Origin: Adenanthera pavonina
Lineage: Eukaryota; Streptophyta; Magnoliopsida; Fabales; Fabaceae
Assembly (NCBI GenBank): GCA_026686845.1
Contig: JAIVEN010000023.1
Span: forward strand, 12,232,001 to 12,296,000
DNA: 64,000 nt
Direction of reading: 5' to 3'
Shown: one piece after another, positions 59,198 through 64,000 of the stretch
Numbering within the stretch: position 1 is the stretch's first letter
How the letters are laid out: each line of letters starts with the position of its first letter
Translations under genes and position numbers: made by a program
Notes under the pieces: model-generated
Seen by the model: only the letters and a program-made list of their open reading frames with translations
Told to the model about the DNA's origin: nothing
Database searches by the model: none

Positions 59198-62100
59198 TTG
59201 CAGAAGGATGCCATATCTTTGTTGGTCTCTTGCTTGTCGTTATCTGGTATTGGATCGCTATATCCAAGGTATTCTTCAATTAAGCTCTTCCTACTTGGGC
59301 TAGCCAGCAACATGAGCATGGCAGTAGAGAGCGAGACCCTTCACCCACCCTTGCCCGATTCAATTACCCGACCCGTCGGCAGTACCGAGTTAAGCTGGTG
59401 CAAATCCATTCCTGGTGGCACCGGAAGCACGGTTCTGGGTCTCCTTTTCTCCAAACCCCCAAATATCCCATTTCTCCAAACTGCACTTCGAAACCTCCAA
59501 AATTCCCACCCTATTCTCCGATCCAAGATCCACCTAGAACCCTCCAATAACACTTATCATTTCCTAATTCCCCCTAATCCTCATCTCGAAGTCACAACCT
59601 TTGATCTCCAATCCACGTCCCGCATCATCGGAACTGATTCCAACGACCACGATGTCAATAGTGCCTTCCACCTAATCGTCGAGCACGAGCTCGGTCTGAA
59701 CTCTTGGCATGATCCAAGCGACTCATTGACGCCGGCCGACACCGACGTCTTCTACTCCAGCACCTACACGATAGGTGACCACTACTGGGCCGTTTTTCTC
59801 CGGTTGCACACGGCAGCATGCGACCGTACGGCGGCGATGACTGTTGTAAAGGAACTGCTGGCGCTACTGGAAGGGAAAGGGGCGGCGGCGGAGTCGGGGA
59901 ATGAAGTGAAGATCGGGTTGCCGATTGAGGATCTTATCCCAAAAGGGAAGGCCAACAAACCCTTTTGGGCGCGTGGGCTGGACGTGCTTGGTTACTCCTT
60001 GAACGCGCTGAGGTTCGCGAATTTGGGTTTCGTGGATGTTAATTCACCCAGATACACCAAGCTTGTGAGGTTCCAGTTGAATACGGACGAAACGAGGAGG
60101 CTAATTGCCGTGAGTCACTTCCTTTTCTAACTTTAGTGTGATGCGTTGATCCTATTTTGATTCCCTAGAAACTCTGGCTCAAATCTTAGAGAAGTTTACA
60201 GAACGGCAATTATAAAAAGATGATATCACTTTCATGCTCATATAAAAATAATAAAACAGAATAGTAATACAGATAAATTATATATACTTTTTTTTAATGC
60301 AAAAGAACAAGATTGTTGAGAAAAAAATGCAAAAGAACTTTTGTAAAGTTGTTTTTCAAATCAAGTTTTGAGAAAAAATGTTTACATAATTATTAGTAAA
60401 ATCATAATAAATTAATATTAAATAAATTATTTAAAATTTATATTTTTACTATTAATGAGTTGGTATTTTTTTTATATTTTTTAAAATAAAAAATACAGAA
60501 TAATTTCAAGATATTTTAAGTTTTTTATTTTTTAAAACATTTTATGAAAAATACACTTATCAAACAAGTGTTTTCTGTTTTTCTGATGTAAAAAAATTTT
60601 GTTATGAAAACATAAATCCAACATGTCTTTAAGATTTCATTCTCATTAGAATATGTTGGCCCAAAAAAATGCTCATTAGGATAGCAGAGGAAATATGCAA
60701 TCCCATGAGGTTTTGTTTAAAATAGTGGGACAAGAGGAAAGGGGAATACTAAGAAAAAATAAGGAGAAAGCTAATCAAAGAATCTCTAGTTTCTCTGGTT
60801 TTCTTCCTAAATTTTTCAATCTGCCTTCTTTTCCTCTCATCCGGGTAAATGTCCCTTAATGACCTTGAATACTCTGCAGACCAAAAGACCAACAAAAATG
60901 GTGCGATACCTTACTTTGTGACGGAAAGGTTTGTCCCGTTGATGAGCTATGTAAGATGTATGGGTATGCCACTCTGTTTGGCTTATGATCACGACATCAT
61001 TGTGGTCCTGTCCTGTCCAGAAGTAGTTTTGGTCCTACATTCCTGAGTTTCTTCCTTCATATCAATTCGTTCAAGTTGCTTTCTAAAATCTCATTGGTCC
61101 GTTAGACCATGATCATCAGTTTCTCATGATCTCATTTTTGTACATGTCATGGCATTCAATATCCTTGCTTATTGCTGTCCGCATGCGATGTCATTGTCTC
61201 TTGTCTTATTAAGGTGCCAAAGCACGTAGCTGTATACAGCGCAGAATCAGAGTAGCTGAAATGAAAATGGAAACTTAGTTAAAAGCGTTCCAGATAAAGA
61301 AACTTGTGGTACGGACATAAATGTATATGCTATGCTTTAAGCTAAATGTTATTGAGATATTTTAGGTTTGCATGGCCATGCTCTCTATCCCTCTAGGGAA
61401 CTCTGCCTCTGGTCTGGGTTTATGCATAACTCACTCCCCAAGAATGCAAATTGTCATCCTCATAAAAGAATATCAAGTGAATTTTTTTATGTACATATTC
61501 TTGGTCGCCGATACAGGAGTCTTCCTACATTTAAAATTAATTTAGCATGAGATGCATAAGTGGTTAGCCTGTTGTTTAAAAATATATATGGCACATGAAT
61601 CTTGAATTTATGCACAGTCACATATTGGCCAGAGAATCTTGAGTTTATATGGCTTAAATTTCTCCTAAATAAGTTTACAAATACTTTGCCAGTAAAAGAT
61701 TTTCCTTGCTTCTTTATTAATGTGTTTTGTGGTGGGTATTACAACATTACTCTCGATTTGTTTTGGAGTGGCAGCTCTATTCTTTAATTAGCTTTGGAAT
61801 TATATGAAGTTTGATCTATCGAGCATCCTGTCCTGCTCGGCTGCATTTTGCATATGATTGGGTAATTTCATGATGCAATATTATGCAGGGATGTAAATCA
61901 AGAGGAATTAAGCTTTGTGGGGCAATTGCAGCTGCTGGAATGAGTGCCACGTGGACCTCTAAGCATCTTCCTGATGACCAAAGAGAGAAGTATGCTGTAG
62001 TTACCCTAATTGATTGCCGTTCCGTTCTTGATCCTGTCCTCAGCACCAACCACCTTGGTAAGCCAAAATTTCTCGGAACCTTTTTGCTGTTTTTACTCTG

Positions 62101-63106
62101 CTCCTACTGGTACTTTACATTAGACTGCTTCCAAAAGAAAAAGGTTCTTTTCTTTAATTTTTCCAGCTTTCATACTCTGTGTAATGATTTTTTTTGAGCC
62201 TAACTATATAATAAAGTGGAGAGATGTGGTCGTTTATTTATTTATTTTAAAAGTGATTAAGTGCAAACTAGTTCTTCTAACTTGCTTGTCTGTTTTAATT
62301 TTCACGTGAGACCTGATGAAAACAAAGAACTATCCAAGTCCACCCAATAACTGGACTATAACATAATAAGACCAAACCTTGTGAAGGCCTCGCTTAAGAT
62401 TTAGCTCCATTTGGACCGTTTCATGGACTTTTTTTTTTTTGGGAGGGGGGGTGTTCAATATGCATTTTTCTTAATATGAAGGGTTTTCTTCTTTGACATT
62501 TCTATCAAAAGTTGTTTAGACTTTCACCTCTCATGCACCAGTGATCTCGTCAAAGTTTTTTTAGCTATCAAAGTATTAACAGCTGGATGTGTTAGTCTTT
62601 CAGATGAATATATTTTATGTTTTCCTTTACAAAATTTGTTTGGTTCAGGATTTTATCATTCTGCAATCTTAAACACACATGATGTGTGCGGAGAGCCCCT
62701 GTGGGGATTGGCAAAGAGAAGCTATGCGGCCTTTGAAAATGCCAAGAACAACAACAAGCATTTTTCAGACATGTCTGATCTGAATTTCCTTATGAACAAG
62801 GCCATTGAAAACCCTGGTTTGACACCATCATCATCTCTAAGAACCGCGTTGATTTCAGTGTTTGAAGAACCTTTCATTGATGATTCAAATGAAATGCATC
62901 ATGACCTTGGATTGGCAGAATGTATAAGTTGTGCTTCTGTGCACGGTGTGAGTCCATCCATAGCCGTGTTCGACACCATTCGAGATGGAAGCTTGAACTG
63001 TGTATGTGTATATCCATCACCCCTTCATTCAAGGGAGCAGATGCAAGACTTGGTCGATCATATGAAGAGACTCCTCGTGGATGGTTGTAACAGTGAAGAT
63101 CAATGA
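59198..63106 (+). CDS. Condensation-domain/CoA-acyltransferase-like protein, paralog B (3 exons)
   Basis: Exons: 59198 (or 59312)-60109, 61889-62057, 62649-63106, with the same intron positions and phases (0, 1) as paralog A. The product is 512 aa from the first ATG, or 474 aa from MSMAVE at 59312, which I prefer because homology with A starts soon after. Shared landmarks: RPVGSTELSWC, PGGTGSTVLGLLFSKPP, LRLHTAACDRT (His166, Asp171, numbering from 59312), WARGLDVLGYS, GIKLCGAIAAAG, LIDCRSVLDP, GFYHSAILNTH and CASVHGVSPSIAVFDTIRDG. The second His of HHxxxD is Thr here. Intron 1 (1.78 kb) is much longer than in A (112 bp). The two genes are tandem, in the same orientation, and clearly arose by duplication. 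Both frames are open, so both are probably expressed. The substrate is unknown. Confidence 0.9.
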
Positions 63107-64000
63107 GGTAGATCTATTGTGCGGTTTGTGAGTCAGTGATGGTTATTTTATTGATCAATTCATATAGGTCACTGCTTGCTTGCTGTTTGTAATTCGGTGT
63201 ATGCGTCAGATTCTCTATCATCTATTGAGAACGAATATTGTTCAAGAGAAAATAAAAGTCACGTGGGATTTATATTGGAGATCTCTGCCAAAAGGCAGAG
63301 AGTCTTTCAACGTAATATGTAATTTATGTTAAGGATGATTGGAAGGGAGGACTAGTCGTCTCAGAAAGAAATCTTGGCTTGATGTATGTTGAATGTCGTC
63401 GTCTCTCAGAAGGAGAAGCTTGCGCTGGAGAGAGTATGTACGGGAATGAGAAAGGATTCTGATTCCCAAAAACGGAATTCGGATTCTCCCAATATGAGCG
63501 TGACATTAAGAAATGAAACTATGAAATCTCACGAACTAATTAATTTACTATTCCCTGCTTTTACAATTTTAACCATCAACCTAGTCAACCTAGCCGGCCT
63601 TTTTCTGACATTTATGTGTTTGGTTTAAAGGAAAAATTATTGATATAACATCTACCTCAAATTTTGCGTTTAAACAAAAATTCTTACCTTTTTTTTTTCA
63701 ATAAAATTATCCAAATGTTCAATTTGGAATACAAAGTGAGGATATTTTAGAATGAAATGTGGGTAAGTTAAAAAAAATTTCAAGTCACTTGTCAAGTTGC
63801 CCTGCATATGGCAAGGAGAACAGACTAATAAGATGCCCAAGTATTAGTGGTGAAATCTTTTTTTCCACTTTCTATTTCAAATTGAACATTTGGATGAATA
63901 TATATTAAAAAATTTAGGAAATCAATATTATTTTCCTTGTGCACCAGGGTATCCTTTAGCGAACAGCAAAAAAAACTGAGAATCTCTTGGAGCTCCTTCC
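63107..64000. other. 3' flank of paralog B and intergenic sequence
   Basis: A probable 3' UTR, then AT-rich DNA with the small inverted-repeat element listed next. No further gene before the window edge. Confidence 0.45.
63703..63908. mobile_element. Small inverted-repeat element (MITE-like)
   Basis: Arms CCAAATGTTCAATTTGGAATAC (left) and, reversed, CCAAATGTTCAATTTGAAATAG (right), with similarity continuing some bases on both sides. The spacer is about 130 bp. No target duplication was defined. Confidence 0.6.

Noticed and set aside
63386..63628. 80-codon open frame after paralog B.
   Set aside because: No similarity to the paralogs or to any known domain; likely chance frame.

Overview
This is a window of plant nuclear DNA, almost certainly from a eudicot. 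The evidence is AT-rich intergenic sequence, GT-AG introns, a plastid ORANGE chaperone, a DYW-class PPR protein, a cell-wall invertase with the plant-specific 9-bp mini-exon, Ty1/copia relics and many Stowaway- and hAT-like MITEs. I cannot name the species. No tRNA, rRNA, CRISPR array or prokaryotic feature was seen.

Layout: 1-4600 is a decayed Ty1/copia element on the + strand, cut by the window edge on the left. 5460-8751 is an 8-exon ORANGE (OR) gene, with a 65-bp promoter duplication that doubles a G-box. 9627-10112 is a G/C-tract fold-back MITE. 10658-12382 (-) is an intronless PPR-DYW gene, divergent from 13368-16507 (+), a 5-exon ABHD11-type alpha/beta hydrolase. 17072-17592 is a broken ubiquitin pseudogene. 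18874-20631 (-) is a two-exon 2-oxoglutarate/Fe(II) dioxygenase, with a ~1.4-kb inverted repeat just upstream that is itself split by a Stowaway MITE. 26674-30934 (-) is a 7-exon cell-wall invertase gene, intact in structure but with a one-base deletion inside the catalytic WECPDF motif. 36192-45323 (-) is a second copia element with both LTRs, split by a 3.7-kb LTR-like insertion. Beside its 5' LTR lies a truncated copy of the start of the PPR gene, containing an exact 139-bp tandem duplication. 45.9-52.8 kb is a MITE cluster with one retroposed element. 53.4-55.1 kb and 59.2-63.1 kb are tandem paralogs of a condensation-domain/acyltransferase-like gene with identical intron phases.

The genes do not form an operon or one pathway. 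OR governs plastid phytoene synthase stability and carotenoid storage. The PPR-DYW protein should edit organellar RNA. The hydrolase is probably mitochondrial. The dioxygenase belongs to a specialised-metabolism family. The invertase, if functional, would split apoplastic sucrose. The tandem pair resembles CoA-dependent acyltransferases but lacks the usual second histidine of the HHxxxD motif. I found no clearly new multi-gene system. The most interesting items are the invertase frameshift, the altered active-site motif of the tandem pair, the palindrome beside the dioxygenase promoter, the nested MITEs and the PPR-gene fragment beside the copia LTR.
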